Source of the DNA: Cercospora beticola
Taxonomy: Eukaryota > Ascomycota > Dothideomycetes > Mycosphaerellales > Mycosphaerellaceae
Reading direction: 5' to 3'
Assembly: GCF_033473495.1 (NCBI RefSeq)
Contig: NC_088936.1
Span: 4,092,001-4,156,000, forward strand
Length of the DNA stretch: 64,000 nt
The notes under the pieces are model-generated. The model had not been told where the DNA came from. It did no database searches and saw only the letters and a list, made by a program, of their open reading frames with translations. Position numbers and translations under genes: made by a program. Below, piece by piece: positions 12,201-24,541 of this stretch (within the stretch, counting starts at the first letter, position 1; each line of letters begins with the position of its first letter).

Positions 12201-15200
12201 GGAGTGGTCGTGCCAACGGCCTGTGGGATTTGCAGCATATGTCCAAGATCCGGCACTTGAGAGATAACAGCTTCAGGCGAGAAGCGTTCGTTGGGGCCAC
12301 GCTTGGACAGCCCCATCAAAGTCATCTCCCCAAAGGCATCCGGACCTTCTGGAATGTAATTCGTGAGCATGTTGTTTTGGTCCAACGTAGGCCTCGATCG
12401 AATGATATCGAGCGGCTCGATGGATTTGATGTCCATACTGAGCTCTCGACACAGCATTTCGATCTCGAACTTCATGTTCAGCTTGAGCGATGAGCCGTGG
12501 TAGAGTTCGCTGAGTAGGCCCAATAGCTCAACAATCCACGGATTCGGCGGCTTGAAGACCTTGGAGTGCGCGGCTTGAACGAGCGTCTTGCATGTGAATG
12601 GAATGGCCACGAGTAGTCTTTCGTTATCGTGAGCCTCAAGCAGTAAGTCCTTGAACGACAGATTGCGATGCAGAATGGGCTGATTGCGTGCAAGTGTTAT
12701 TTGTCCGAGCCAGCCTGCCAGATTCTTGAGAGTCGCTCGTTCATGCTGGTTCTCCATTGTGGCTTGCGCATTGAGCATCTTCTGACAACTCAAATATGTC
12801 TCGCGAAGCACTTCAGCCCAGAGCAACTTCTTGTTGAAATTCTCCAGAATTTGAAGATACAGGCTTTGGAAGTTTGGCTGAGATTTGGCGAGCTCATCAA
12901 CAAGATAATGGGCAAACCATTGGATGTATTTCTCCTCGAGCGCACTCTCAATCTCCTTGAACTTCTCATCCAGATTCCTTTTCGAGACGTTGTTTAGGAC
13001 GAAGGTGACTTTGTCGGAGATATCCTCGTTCGGGTCTTCGTATGCGATGTTCGGGTTCGGCGGGTCGACCTGGATGGCGGTAAAGGCAGGCGCGACAACC
13101 TCGAATTCCTCATCGTCCAGTACGCCGTTGGTGAGTCCATTGGTGGCTTCGCCGTTCAATCCAGCCGACTGTGGTTGAGCCTCCTTGAGCACGGTCTCCG
13201 CAGCTTCCATGGCACTCGTCCCACGAAGACTGGGGATACGCAGGATGCGTTCCGCCAGAGGAGGCCATTCCTTCAGGCGGGGAAGAACATGGATCAGAGC
13301 TTGCAAGCCAAAGCGATACATCGGGTCCTCAGTGCTAGACTGCGTCACGGCATCCAAGATCATAAAAATGGCTTGTTGTTCTGCAATGCCCGACACAACC
13401 TTGTGAGACACCAATCCACCGAATAACACAGCCGTCGTCGCAAGAGCTTCATTAGGGTATTCTCCGAAGCAATTGTACTCCTCGAACAGACCGAACAGCA
13501 TGGCAGCGAAGAGCTCTTGTTCTGAGGGGTTGTCAGATGCCTTCAGCCGCCTGAGCTCAGTCACGAGGCTGTCAGGAGTGGTTTGCCCGCCGTACATCTG
13601 CTTGTAGCGCTCTTCCATCTCTTGCGTCGCCTGTTCCGGCAACGAATGGCCGCGCCCACTGTTGGCATCGATGACTGCGTCGCGTGCATCATCCTCGCCA
13701 TAGTTGAATAGTCTGGGATACAGTTGCAAGCAATGACGGAAGAGTTCAGTCTTCTGGTCCTCATATAGAGCATCACTGATGAGCCCAAGCAAGGCATGTA
13801 TGGTCTTCAGAGTCAGTGGCGGCGTTGTTGGAGCGACCTGGTCGCGCTGCACCACGGTCTCGTCCTGCATCTTGGACTGTAGGAAATCCGTCATTGCCGC
13901 AGCGAATTGTGGTGGACCCATGCCACTGATGTGATTCCGAGCCCAGTCAACGAGGTTACATTGGCCCTTCCCGTGCGCGTACGCAGCAAGGTCCACCGCG
14001 AAGCTACTGGGTAGGGTGAAGAGGAGCTCGAGCCAGCCGTGTTCGAGAGCGTGGTCGTACACCAGGCCGAGAAGGTTCGGATCTGTGTTGTACCACTCGA
14101 TGAGTCGAGTAGCCACCCAATGCTTATCGTGCTGCCACAGAGCGTGCATGACAAAATCGTAGTTTCCATGCTGTTTCATCAAGAATGGAAAGAATAGCTG
14201 CTTCAGCGCTTGCTCTTGCAAAGGCCCCCACGGCTTCGGCACATTCGATGCGGCGCAAACGAAAGTCGTCATATTCTGGTTGATGATATTGTCAGGAATA
14301 CCAAGCTGTTGAGCCATATTGTACGTTTCCTGTGACCGGAAGATCATGGTGAAGAGAGCTTCTGTAGCGTCCAGTGATACCAGCGGATGCTTGATAGCCT
14401 TCTCTGCGAAAGCGCGGATCTTGTCAGATGCCGTTGCGAAGCTCGTCAACTCGAATGCCTGCCTCAGATTCGGTATTTGCATGACATCCAGTTCTTCCGG
14501 CGTCATGGACAGAAAGGCCACCACGAAGCTCAACTGTGTCTCCTGGCAGTGCCAATTACCGCCCCAGAGTAGCTGGATGTCGAAGTTGGCGTACTCCCTC
14601 GCCAGCGGGAGCAGCGCATTGTACAGCAGCAGAAATTGCTTTTTTGACACTCGCAGACCCTCCTTGTCGAAGCCCGTGACCACATCAGTCCAGTCTATCC
14701 GCGCTCCGGCGCGGTGCTGACGGACAGCCTCGACGAAGACGGAGGGATTGTACGCGTCGCCATTTTGCACGAGGACCATGTACAGGAGCACATTTGCGAT
14801 CTGCGAGTAGGAGAAGTCGCGTGTTTCTGCTCCTGCCAGCACCTCCTTGCAGGCCTCGAGGCTCGCGGTCGCTTGCGGCCCTTCATGCTGCAAGCGCTTC
14901 ACAAGACGCGAGTCTTGCTGCGATTGCAGCAGCTCGTCCAGCAGCATCGCCGACTCGACTGCATATGGCGTGCGCAAGCCGCGGGTGCGATAGTAGATGC
15001 GCACCGCGTAGAAGAGGTTTTCGCGGAGTTCGTCGCTGAGACCGCGCGGATCGTGGATGACTCGCTCGATAATCGATGCTAGTACTGATGGCGCGGGGTC
15101 GACGTCGGCGTCGGCGGCGTGGAGCGGTTGGGCGGCGAGGGTCTGGAGGAATAGAGGGAAGGTCGCGGTCAAAAGCGAGTCCGCTGTATCAAGGTGTTAG

Positions 15201-16247
15201 CTCGGGAACCTTGGCAACGCTTGAACCACCCAACCCAGCATGCGGGATGCTGCATCGAAGCTATTCCAGTGTTGTTGTGCATGTGCAGATCGACAACGTA
15301 CCTTTTTGTCGCAAACTCGGGATTGACACTGTTCGCAGCGGTTGCAGCAGTGCGACGCGCGCGACGGGGTCCAATGCGAAGTGGTCGAGGAAAGCCTGCA
15401 GTTCAAAGTCTCGGAACACGTCCCCCTCGTTGGTGTCGAGGGCTTCTGCGATCTGCTGTGCTTGCCGCGGCTCCTTAACCAGCTTCTGCACTTCTTCGAT
15501 CAGTAGTTCATAGTTGCCGGCGTTTTCGGGAGCGCGAGGTGTGCTAGAAATGACTGTGGACGCATTGCTCTGCAGCAATCGTCGAAAATATGTCGTGAAT
15601 AACTCCATCCCACTGTCGCTGACGAGCTTCCGGATTTTGTCCAATTGTGCTGTCCACTTTGTCCTGTCTGCCTCTCCTTTCAAGGTGCTCAGCAGTATGT
15701 TCAGCTGCGTCAAGAGCAAGCTGTTCAGTTGTCCAGACGAGCTGCCCGCGCCGTGTGTACCGGTCGACGATGCCGGGGATGCGACTGTCGATTGCGGAGG
15801 TCTCCCGAGACGTGAAATGCCCACCGCACCAACACTTCCGCCGCTCGATGACAAGCCTGCGTCACCAGCAGCTAAGTGATGATAGCCAGAAGCGGCGCTG
15901 TTGCGAGCGCGGCCACTGGTAGGGTGTGATGCGGTCGTGGACACGGACGAGGTCGATGACTGCCGGCTGGTGACGCGGCGTCTTGCGATGGCGGCGAGGT
16001 CGTTGAGAGTGAGGTACGTCGGAGGAGGAGGTGATCGTAAATGAGACTGGCTATGCTCCTGTAAGAACTGCGGCGAGGCTGGGTTGCTGGAAGCGTTGCT
16101 CAGGTTGGTGATAATCGAGGTCAAGCCGCCGCGAGATCCTAGCTCGTCTGAAGTGTACCGCTCCGATTGCTGCGTTCGAATGCCTGTTCGTCGTGTCGCC
16201 TGCGAGTTTGTTGATCTGAGACTGTGCGACGGAGTGTGTTCGTTCAT
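9224..16247 (-). CDS. NOT1: CCR4-NOT complex scaffold subunit Not1
   Basis: Not1 is the central scaffold of the CCR4-NOT deadenylase complex, which shortens mRNA poly(A) tails and represses translation. Exons are 15302-16247 and 9224-15183 (118-bp intron, GTACGT..ACAG); 2301 aa, within the family range. The N-terminal 140 residues are Ser/Thr-rich and probably disordered. Helical HEAT repeats follow. A MIF4G-like CAF1-binding region is at about 1055-1270 (LAGWLGQITLARNQPILHRN). A CAF40/CNOT9-binding domain is at about 1300-1440. The C-terminal Not1 superfamily domain is at about 1950-2280 (FFPGFLHAWIALLSHRLLVP). The start MNEHTPSH was chosen because it is the ATG nearest the recognisable protein; the frame is open further upstream. 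Long antisense frames over this gene are treated as shadows. Confidence 0.92.
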
Positions 16248-16616
16248 CTCACAACACACGCATAGAAAGAGCGAAATCGTCGCTGCTACATCAGGGAAGG
16301 CAGTAAATAATTCGGGTGGTTTGCTCAAACTAAAGCTACATCGATCGTCACAGCCAAGAAAAATCACTCGGTCTCGCGTTGTTGCACAAAATACTACCAT
16401 CCCCGCTCCTTCGATTTCAGCATCGTGGAAAGTCACAGCTGGAAGATGCTTTGATACTCATTCTCTCAGGACTAGTGACCCAATGCTACCTGCGCCTCGT
16501 GTTCGTATGCGTCGTAGCATGCGTGTCTTACTCCATGCTCGCTATGTAATGTACAACCCTGTTGAATACGTGCAGCTGCACAGACCTCGACCTTCTTTGC
16601 CTCCTAAGCAACCAGC
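16248..16616. promoter_or_regulatory. NOT1 promoter and KES1 3' region
   Basis: A 369-bp gap between two minus-strand genes. No separate gene is seen. The NOT1 frame is open on the minus strand to 16436, so an upstream start cannot be excluded. Confidence 0.35.
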
Positions 16617-17866
16617 CTACAAACCGTTCTTCAATTCCTCGCTGAGTGGGCTGAACGGCGGCTTCGCATTCTTTGCCTTCTCCTGGTCAAACACCCAGAT
16701 GCCACCAGTCTGATCCTGTTCAATACCGCCGTAGGGCACTTCTTTGATGAGCTTGTCGAACACTGGAAGCTTGTCTGCTCGCGAGAAAAAGATGCGTTGC
16801 CATTCTTTCCCTTCCGCTTGTTCCTTCTTGCGAGTCGCTCGCTGAAACTCCTCAATCTTGGTCTTCTCAGCGTGTGTAGTATTCATGTCACCCTTTTGAA
16901 TGGCCGCGGCAACCTTCTGCCACGCTCTCCGTGTCTCTAGAGGGTCCTGGTCTTTGATGTCCGCCACCTGTAGCTGCGTCTTGGGTTCCTTCTTCGCGTT
17001 GTACTGTTGAACAACATTCTTGTCGGCATCTTTGATGACGAATTCGTCTGTCCAGCTGCCCTCAGCTTTGTACAAGACGCTCTTCTTGTCCTTCTCTTTG
17101 CCATGCGGGTATACAATTGCCGAGAGCGAGTTCTTCTTGCCAGATACCCACCCAGCACCCGAATAGTCAATCCGTGCAGTGTAGCCAGATGATGATACGA
17201 TATAGCTGCTCTTGTTCAATTCCACAAATGGTGACCCCTTCAGCAAGCCTTCGATGTGCAGCGCGGGCAGCGTAATGAGATAGTCCTCGTCGAATGCGTC
17301 GAGGTGCAGAAGCGCGTGTCCAACCTGCTTGAGGTGAATCGTCGTGGAGAAGCTAGCTTTCTGCGCATTGTAGCCTTGCAGGCGAACGCCGTGCTGGTTA
17401 TTCCAGATACTGTATGCGGTCACTGGTGGGTGGTGTGACACCTGCTCGGAGACTAGCTGCGTCTCGCCGGTCTCGTCTGTCCACTTGCCCAAGAACAGCT
17501 CGCCCAGAAATGGGTTGATAGGCTTTTTCTCCGAACCAAGCTTCTCGTTGCGACTGGCATATTGCTGTTTCAGTGTACTGAGAAACCACTTGAGTACGAG
17601 AACCATGCGCTTTTGTTTGTCCTTCTCTTGTGCAGGCGCAACCAACAGGCGGGGCATCTCACTCCAGTATGCCGAGAATTCGGTCAAAGATGTATCACTG
17701 ACAATCCAGGGAGGAGCGGTCATCGAGGAGAGGTCGCCGTTGAACGAAGCAAGTTGCTACTGCGTGTTAGGAGAGAATGAGTATGGACGTTGTACGCTCC
17801 CACCTTCAAGAATCCCGTCCATGATGCCTTCTGCGCAGGCGGAACTGCAGACGCCTCTTCTGACAT
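16617..17866 (-). CDS. KES1: Oxysterol-binding protein homolog, Kes1/Osh4 type
   Basis: A short ORP-family lipid exchanger that moves sterol and PI4P between ER and Golgi membranes. Exons are 17804-17866 (21 codons, MSEEASAV..) and 16617-17756; the 47-bp intron has a CTAAC branch site and a weak GTGGGA donor. The protein is 400 aa, nearly all of it the OSBP-related domain. The lid region reads FLKQLASFNGDLSSMTAPP, as in Kes1. The family fingerprint EQVSHHPP is at residues 125-132. There is no PH or ankyrin domain, which fits the short Kes1 class rather than long Osh proteins. The end of the gene lies 369 bp from the NOT1 start on the same strand. Confidence 0.93.
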
Positions 17867-18935
17867 TCTGGTATCGAGTACTGTTCAGGCTCTACCTCGT
17901 GTTTCAAACCCTCGTCACCGATGCGATTCAAGTATCGCGGAGAAGTCGTCGTCGCAGAACCTGTCGGATTCGCTTCGAAATGCGTCAAAAGTGGAGGAAG
18001 CGAAAGCCGTTGTAGGGGGTCAGTAGTTGCAAGCTAAGAAAGATAAAAGAGTAGCGGCTCGTGTAGATGACCAGGTGTTGTGTGTCCCGGTTATGTCGTG
18101 CCATCTCCAGCCTCTAGTCTAGCGGGGGCAAAATCGGACGTCATCGCACCGACCACAAGGGCAACCGGAGCGTCGCTTCCCCCACGTTCACCCGTCTTCA
18201 CCTCCCGCCAAAAACGCGGCCCTGCTTGGCTTCTGCCTATGCTGATATCAGTCCCAGGGCATTCGTGTACTTGCGACATCAATGTTTGCCCTTTGCCATT
18301 GAGACATGCAGTCAGATCAGCATGGCCACCCCTGTCGCTGACATGGCTGTGCAGATGGTGCCAGGTACCATCTCACCATCTTCTGTAAGTCAGCTGCAAC
18401 TAGCAGTCGAGAGAACTACTGAAGGGTCTTCAACAATCTACATGATACGATCGCTCCATTGCTAGGTGTATAGTAGTTGGACTGCGTATGAACGCTGAAT
18501 CGCATAGTCACCAGCCGACTTGTGGAAAGTCGGCGAGTTCAGGCGTCTGAGCTTTCTGCTCCACCTACGCGGCGGCATTTTCACCGAAACGCAGGTCGAA
18601 CGTCCCGAGATGGCTCGAACACTTCCGGTATTCTGCAAGAGCTGCGCCTAGCCCGGCTGGACACATGGCGGCCTAGTCAGTGACCTCAAGATGGAGCTAT
18701 TCGAAACAAAACTTTTTGAGCCACTATCACAGCTTTTTTATCGAAAGGAGACACACTATGAGTGCTCGCGCTCTCAGTTGAACCTCCAAATCCGCCAGAC
18801 GACACATCCGAGTTTCTGATGCCTCAGCATCATCGTCTTTGGCAGAAAACAGCTGTGGCTCGTCAAACAGTAGTGTACAGAACATGAAAACACCCCCAGC
18901 CACATTGATCTCCACTCATGCCACAATCTCGTACC
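17867..18935. other. Intergenic: KES1 promoter and 3' region of the SANT-like gene
   Basis: A 1.07-kb stretch between two minus-strand genes. Short frames here have no recognisable protein character. No RNA gene or repeat is seen. Confidence 0.35.
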
Positions 18936-20945
18936 TCACTCCTCCATCGCATCTTCGTCGTCCTCATCATCGAGGCCCACAACCTCCTCGCCTCTGTCCC
19001 GAGCTTCCTGAACAGCCTCGTCCAGATACTTTCTGAACTCACCGTGGTAACCGTCGTACGTCAGCATGAACTCCACATCGTGACTCGCGATATCCAAAGA
19101 CTGGCCAGCGAAGCTACGCTCAGCATCGTGACCGGCCAGACGACGAATGAGTTCCTCTTTCTTGCCGGATGGGGAGAGAAACTCCTGCTTGCAGAGAGCG
19201 CGAAGCTGGTTGACGTTCAGAGACTCGTCGATGTGCTGAAGACGTGCGACAACTTCGGCATGAGTCTCGTTTTCCTGCCAGCCTGGAGTGATGTCGCGAC
19301 GCCGAATGATGGCTTTGAGTTCGCCGTTGTTGAGAATGGAACGTGGGTTGAGCAGAGTAGCCTTGGTGACGCGGACCTTAGAAGAACCTGGTTCATGGGC
19401 AGTGGTCTCATCCTCGTTGGCGGACCCCTCAAACTCGGCCTCAGTCAGTCTAGTACGCTTTGAGCTTGCTCTACGAGCTGGCTGGGAGCGCTTCTTGCTG
19501 GGAGTCTTCTTGGGACGCTTCGGCGCGAAGTTGGCACCAGCGTCGGTACGCTCGAGATCTTCTTCATCGTCGGCATCGCTGGCGGAGTCCTCCATATCGT
19601 CCAAGTCTTCTTCGTCAGATTCCCAGTCTAGAGTGACGCCAGACTTGCGCTTGTTTGAGCGATCACGAGCCGTCGCAGCCTTGCCGAAGAGATTCTTGCC
19701 TGTTATCTCCTTGAAGATCTCCCGCTCAACGCGAATCTTCTCCAACTCCCAATCACGCTCAAGGCGAATGAGTTCGAGATACTGCTCGCGAGCCTCACGA
19801 GCTTGCACCACCATGTTCTGCTTCTCCTGCTTCTGACGGCGACGCTCGGCGGCAGCATCTTGGCGCTTCTTGATCTCCATTTGTCTACGCTTCGCCTCAT
19901 CGATCTTCAACTGCTTCTTCTCTTCTATACGAGCTTCACGTGCAGCTTCGAGATCCTTCTTCTCCTGTTCAATGGCATCACGACGAGCTTGGGCCGCGAT
20001 GATTCGCTCCTCGCGGAGCAGACGACGGCCTTCCTGGTCATCATCGAGTTCGATCGGAAGAAGAGCAGTACCATTCTTCAGAGCCTCATATCGCTCTTGG
20101 CATGCATTGGCCGTGTACTTGCGCTTGACCGTCTTCTCGGCGAGGTAGATCGAGACCTCACTCCACATCCTATCGCGAAGACGCTGGAATTGGACTTCGA
20201 ACTTCTTGTCCACTTCTGTCTTGATGTTGTTGAGCTCTTCGTCCTGGTTGGAGTCAGCTTGGCGTGGTAAAAGTCGAGATTTTCAGAGATACTCACCTCT
20301 CCAACGTGCCAGTCGCTCAGCTCATCATCGAGTCGCTCGTCCTCGCGCTTCTCAAGCACCTTACGCAGACGCAACCAGCGACTGCCGACCGTCTTTGGCA
20401 CATACCGAATACGGCCTTCTTCCGTCAACTTGGCTGCCACATATTCGTCGCTGTAGGACTGCTGCTTCAACTCGATGATGCGGGCGTCATCGGAATCGTA
20501 GTCGGCGTTGATACGCTTGGAAATGGCAGCAACTCCCCCCAGAACTCGAAGCTTGCCGCGCGACTCTTCTTCGTTGACTGCTTCGGTGTCGCCAGTCGGG
20601 GGTTCTTGCGGGACGGGCTCTTCGTCCGACAGCTATGGTCGCTCTGTCAGCTTTTCATTGCCTGTTTTGACTCGTATCCACCCTGATAGGCATGGATGTC
20701 GGCGGAATCAAGGAGAAACACTTACATGACCCGGTTCGTTGTCCTCCTCAAGTGCGAACTCGTTAGCTCTGAGTTGGGCAAGTGCTTCATGTGCTGTAAT
20801 CACAGTCAGTGCTGTCGCTCGAGAAAAACGTGATTCCAATGCCGCAGGTTTAAGACTCGAGCGAGCATGAAGTTGCCAAGAAAATCAGAGACTTACGTGT
20901 GTTGATCGGCTGCGGGGCACCGCCCCAAAACATGTCCAGCGACAT
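18936..20945 (-). CDS. Myb/SANT-like nuclear protein with long coiled coil
   Basis: Four exons on the minus strand: 20897-20945, 20726-20793, 20297-20632 and 18936-20243; introns of 103, 93 and 53 bp have consensus ends. The protein is 586 aa. Two trihelix/Myb-like segments can be seen. One is around SYSDEYVAAKLTEEGRIRYV followed by GSRWLRLRKV. The other is around MWSEVSIYLAEKTVKRKYTA followed by CQERYEAL. A strongly charged Arg/Glu coiled coil comes next, at about 230-330. Then there are acidic stretches, a basic AT-hook-like segment (KRPKKTPSKKRSQPARR) and an SAP-like stretch (LNVNQLRALCKQEFLSPSGKKEELIRRLAG). This composition suggests a chromatin or DNA-binding factor, but the family is not identified. 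Confidence 0.75.
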
Positions 20946-22296
20946 GGTGGGCGTCGTTGTTGGGCGCGAGTGCTGGTATTGTGGTGTGTCTCCGAAGTGT
21001 TGTCGCGGAAGTTAGGAAGGACGGTGTCTATCGGATGGCACAGTCGGCGACGGCGCGCGGAGATGCTTGGAGTGAGGTGGTAATGTGCAGGCGTGTGCCT
21101 TTGGGAAGATCTTCGCAGCTTCAAAGTGCTTTCTCCAATGATCACTTCCTGAATTTTTGTTGGTTGGTAGGGGTTGTTGGCGTGGTGTGCGGCCGCCGAA
21201 AAGAGACAGGCCAGGGACAAGCCACAAAAGTGGGGCTGGCGCGAGTGAATGACTTACTCATTGGCACGTGCACACAGTGATTCTATGTTGGACCCCCTTG
21301 AATTCGGGTGGCAGTCGTGCCTGCCTACCATCGACCAGTGCGCCCATCAATGTGCAGTCAGACGGATTCCGGCGCCACTGCCGTACGGCACAGTCGCTGG
21401 TAGATGGTCTCTTGGCATCTGAAGCAGAACGCAGCGGCCGGATGTGCTGAGCAGAACAATTGCTGATCCACGATTCCCGGAGCCTGGCAAGAACCGTATT
21501 GGGCGTGACCGAAACTGCTCTCGGTAGACACGGTATAGTATGTGGCCGAAGAGATCCCAGTTTGATGCCCAACGCCAAAACATCATGTGCTCTTAGAACA
21601 TGATTGTGGGAGCGCGAGGACAGCGGAGGCCCTGCTCCAATATACCCTATACCTGATGACCTACGATATAGTGACCACAGCTCAGCGGGTAGCAGAGTTG
21701 GTTCCAAGACGACCGGAAGCCTTGTGCTTCTCGTTGAGCATATCTGGCTTTCATCGTGTTCAATGTGCGCTCTTGTCACATGCCGACACAAAGTCCACGC
21801 AGAGACTGCCGTGCTTCCCCCTACTATCGCTGGTGGTCATATGCGAGCCCGATTCTGGCAGTGGCCGTAGTTTCGTCTTCGAGCGCAATATTCGTCACAG
21901 GATCCGGGCTGAAGCCCTGTGACGGCGGCTCGAGGGATTGTCATCGAGAGCACAGCATGTGAGAAGAAAAGCCATCTGCAGACAAGCTTTGGAAGCAATC
22001 CTCATCGTGTCATTGATGGCAGGAGAGCAATGGGCAGGGCGAGGTGAGGTCTGCTGGAATGCCAAGCCACGCGAATCTTGGACCGCTGCCTCCCAGATCC
22101 TGGCTGCATCGCACCAACTTCACAGACGCCAGTGACGTATGGTTGACTCCGAGGTGTGCCACCCAGCACACACAGAGCTCTGGTGAGCTGCGGAAGTGGG
22201 TTGTATGCTGATAGTGGCGGTGCTCCAAAAGTTGCAAAAGGTAGGCAGTAACGCTCCGTTCATTCTTCCTTTCATAAATCCCCTACAACACGCATC
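20946..22296. promoter_or_regulatory. Long divergent intergenic region (1.35 kb)
   Basis: It separates the SANT-like gene from the membrane-anchored orphan. A 177-codon minus-strand frame (21258-21791) occurs but has Arg/Ser-rich shadow-like composition and no recognisable domain. No RNA gene is seen. Confidence 0.35.
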
Positions 22297-23831
22297 ATGT
22301 CCTCCTACTTCACGCTGCCATCCTTTGCTAGGGCGAAGAAGAACCAGGAAGAACTCAAAAAGACGAATCCTACTCAGCCGGTGCTCAACGATGAAGACGA
22401 GAAGTTCCTGGAACGTCACCTATCCCAGGATGAAGGACCGAAACCAGATCTCCCTCCTCGGCCTGCCGATGTCGCGAAAGTCACAGACGAAGGCGAAGTC
22501 AAGGATGCGTCGTCCGCAGAAGCCAAGGCAGCAAAGGGGAACGTAGTTGTACCCGAAACCCAGCCTAAGTCAACCGATGCGTCGAAAGAGAAGTCGAACC
22601 GAAAGAGCTTCGAACTACCCAGTCAAGAGGAGGCAGAAGAAGCAACGCGAGGCTGGAACTCGGCAGTGAAGCTCGACGACGAGAAGGGCACAGTCAGCAC
22701 ACAAGAGAAAAAGACATGGGCATCGTATCTCCCTGCCAAACTTCAACCTGCGAAGAAAGAAGACGCCCGGAGCAGTGCGAAACCAGCCGAGCAAGAGACA
22801 AAGACAGAAGACAGCAACCAGCGAACATGGGGCGAATATGCATCGAATCTTGTGCTCTCGAACTCCCTCCCAAGTTGGCCTGAATCATGGACATGGCATT
22901 CCAAAGACAAGGATGCGAAGCCCGAACCAGTCTACAACGAAGATGGTACTATCAACGAGGAGAAGACAAAAGAGAAACAAGAAAAGGAAGTATCCGTCCT
23001 GCTCGACAATCTGAACATGTCCGCAATCAATAACCGTGTTTTCGCATTCAACCAAGAAACCCAGAAGATCTACGATCGCTTCGCCCAGGTCCTCAAAGAT
23101 ACCATCAACGGCGTACCTACAGCATACGATGACATGGACAAGCTGATGCGAGATGCTGGTCCTACTCTCGAGAAGCAATTCAAGACCATGCCACCTTTCG
23201 TACAAACACTCGTGAAGAGCCTGCCTGCCAAGATCGGCACCTCACTTGCGCCGGAGATCATGGCAGCTGCGAGTGAAAAGCCTGGCGCGGACTTGAAAAC
23301 TAAGCAAGCGGCTGAAGGCTCATCGACGCCCACTTCGAGTAAACCACAAGAGAAAAAGAAACGCACAATACCTGGACTGAAGAAACTCATGAGCAAAGAA
23401 GGTGTCGTGGCGACAATGCTTCGAAACACTGTCAACTTCCTCACCACGCGTTTCCCATTCCTAGCATCAACGACGAACGTCGTCCTCTCACTCGCAGTAT
23501 TCAGTAAGTTGTTTCTCAACCTCACTTTCACCTCACGCAATCACTGACTAACACACTTCACTTAGTCCTCATGTTCGTATTCTGGTACTGCCACAAACGC
23601 GGCAAAGAAGTCCGCTTGGCAAACGAACCGGCCAGCAGCAGCCAGATCCTCGAACAAGACGGCGAAGGTGATATCGAAGTCTCTGAGTCTTCGGACAGCG
23701 AAGAGGACGAGAAAGCTGCTGCTGCGGCGGCCGAGGCCAAGATTGAAAAGACACTCAATCAGCCTGATCCCGCACAAGTACCGTTACCAAGAACAGAATC
23801 CGATATGGGAAGTGAGAAGAGAAAAGATTGA
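22297..23831 (+). CDS. Conserved hypothetical protein with C-terminal membrane anchor
   Basis: Exons are 22297-23503 and 23566-23831 (62-bp intron, GTAAGT, CTAAC branch, TTAG); 490 aa. It starts MSSYFTLPSFARAKKN in a clean context (gcatcATG). The first two thirds are charged and Pro/Glu/Lys-rich. A more ordered helical core at about 230-330 contains LLDNLNMSAINNRVFAFNQET and a stretch AYDDMDKLMRDAGPTLEKQF. A single hydrophobic segment at about 392-412 (TNVVLSLAVFILMFVFWYC) is completed across the splice junction and followed by HKRGKE. An acidic cytosolic-looking tail ends the protein. There is no signal peptide, so an ER or outer-membrane protein facing the cytosol is possible. The family is not recognised. 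Confidence 0.75.
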
Positions 23832-24541
23832 GATGGACGCCGGCATTGCGACAACACTCGACGAAGACGCACTCACCTTATGGCCATTGGAGACGAACAG
23901 CGTGTGAGGAGGGCGCGACTATACATGATTCCTGAGCAGGTCCAGACTGAATGGTTAAAGACAAGGAACGGGCACAACAGCACAATGAAATGAAACCGGT
24001 CACGTCACGTATTAATGGCAAAACAGCAGCCTAGATACCCAGAATGAATTTCCACGATTGATTTCATCCTTTTGCATTTCGAAGTCTACTCGGACCGGGC
24101 TGAGGTGAGAAAAGGCGAGCCATTAAGAAGTGAACCCTTTCGCTGTACATTCGTATATTCCCTCTCCCTTCCCAAACATCGCACTAGCGGAATCAATCAT
24201 CTCTGTACGTACAACAAAGCGAGCGACCGAAGCTGTCTGTGTACACACACACTGTAAGCGTCTCCCGACGCCCAAAAACGAAGAAGACAGAAACACACGC
24301 ATCAATCATCCATCCAGCCAGAAAAGAAAGCATTTCCCAGCAAAACGTTCCAAAGTCATCACAAAAGCATTCCAACCTCATAATCATCACCTCTCCACCT
24401 CTCTTCCCGAGGCGATTCCCGGCTTGTCCCAGGTCGAATGTTCTCTTTCTTCCAGTTGCTAGGCCCAGCACCACCCCCGCAGCCGCCACCACCAGCCCTT
24501 TTGCTCTTGATCCGCTGCAGTGCAATATTATCGTCTCGCTC
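23832..24541. other. Tail-to-tail intergenic region
   Basis: 710 bp of shared 3' sequence between convergent genes, rich in CA/TC runs at about 24150-24480. No gene is recognised. Confidence 0.35.

Noticed and set aside
11477..12493. 338-codon plus-strand frame
   Set aside because: It lies entirely antisense to NOT1 and has the Arg/His/Ser/Leu composition of a frame shadow; no domain is recognised.
21258..21791. 177-codon minus-strand frame in the 1.35-kb intergenic region
   Set aside because: Arg/Ser/Pro-rich, with no domain, no intron-exon structure and no convincing leader; probably chance in GC-balanced DNA.
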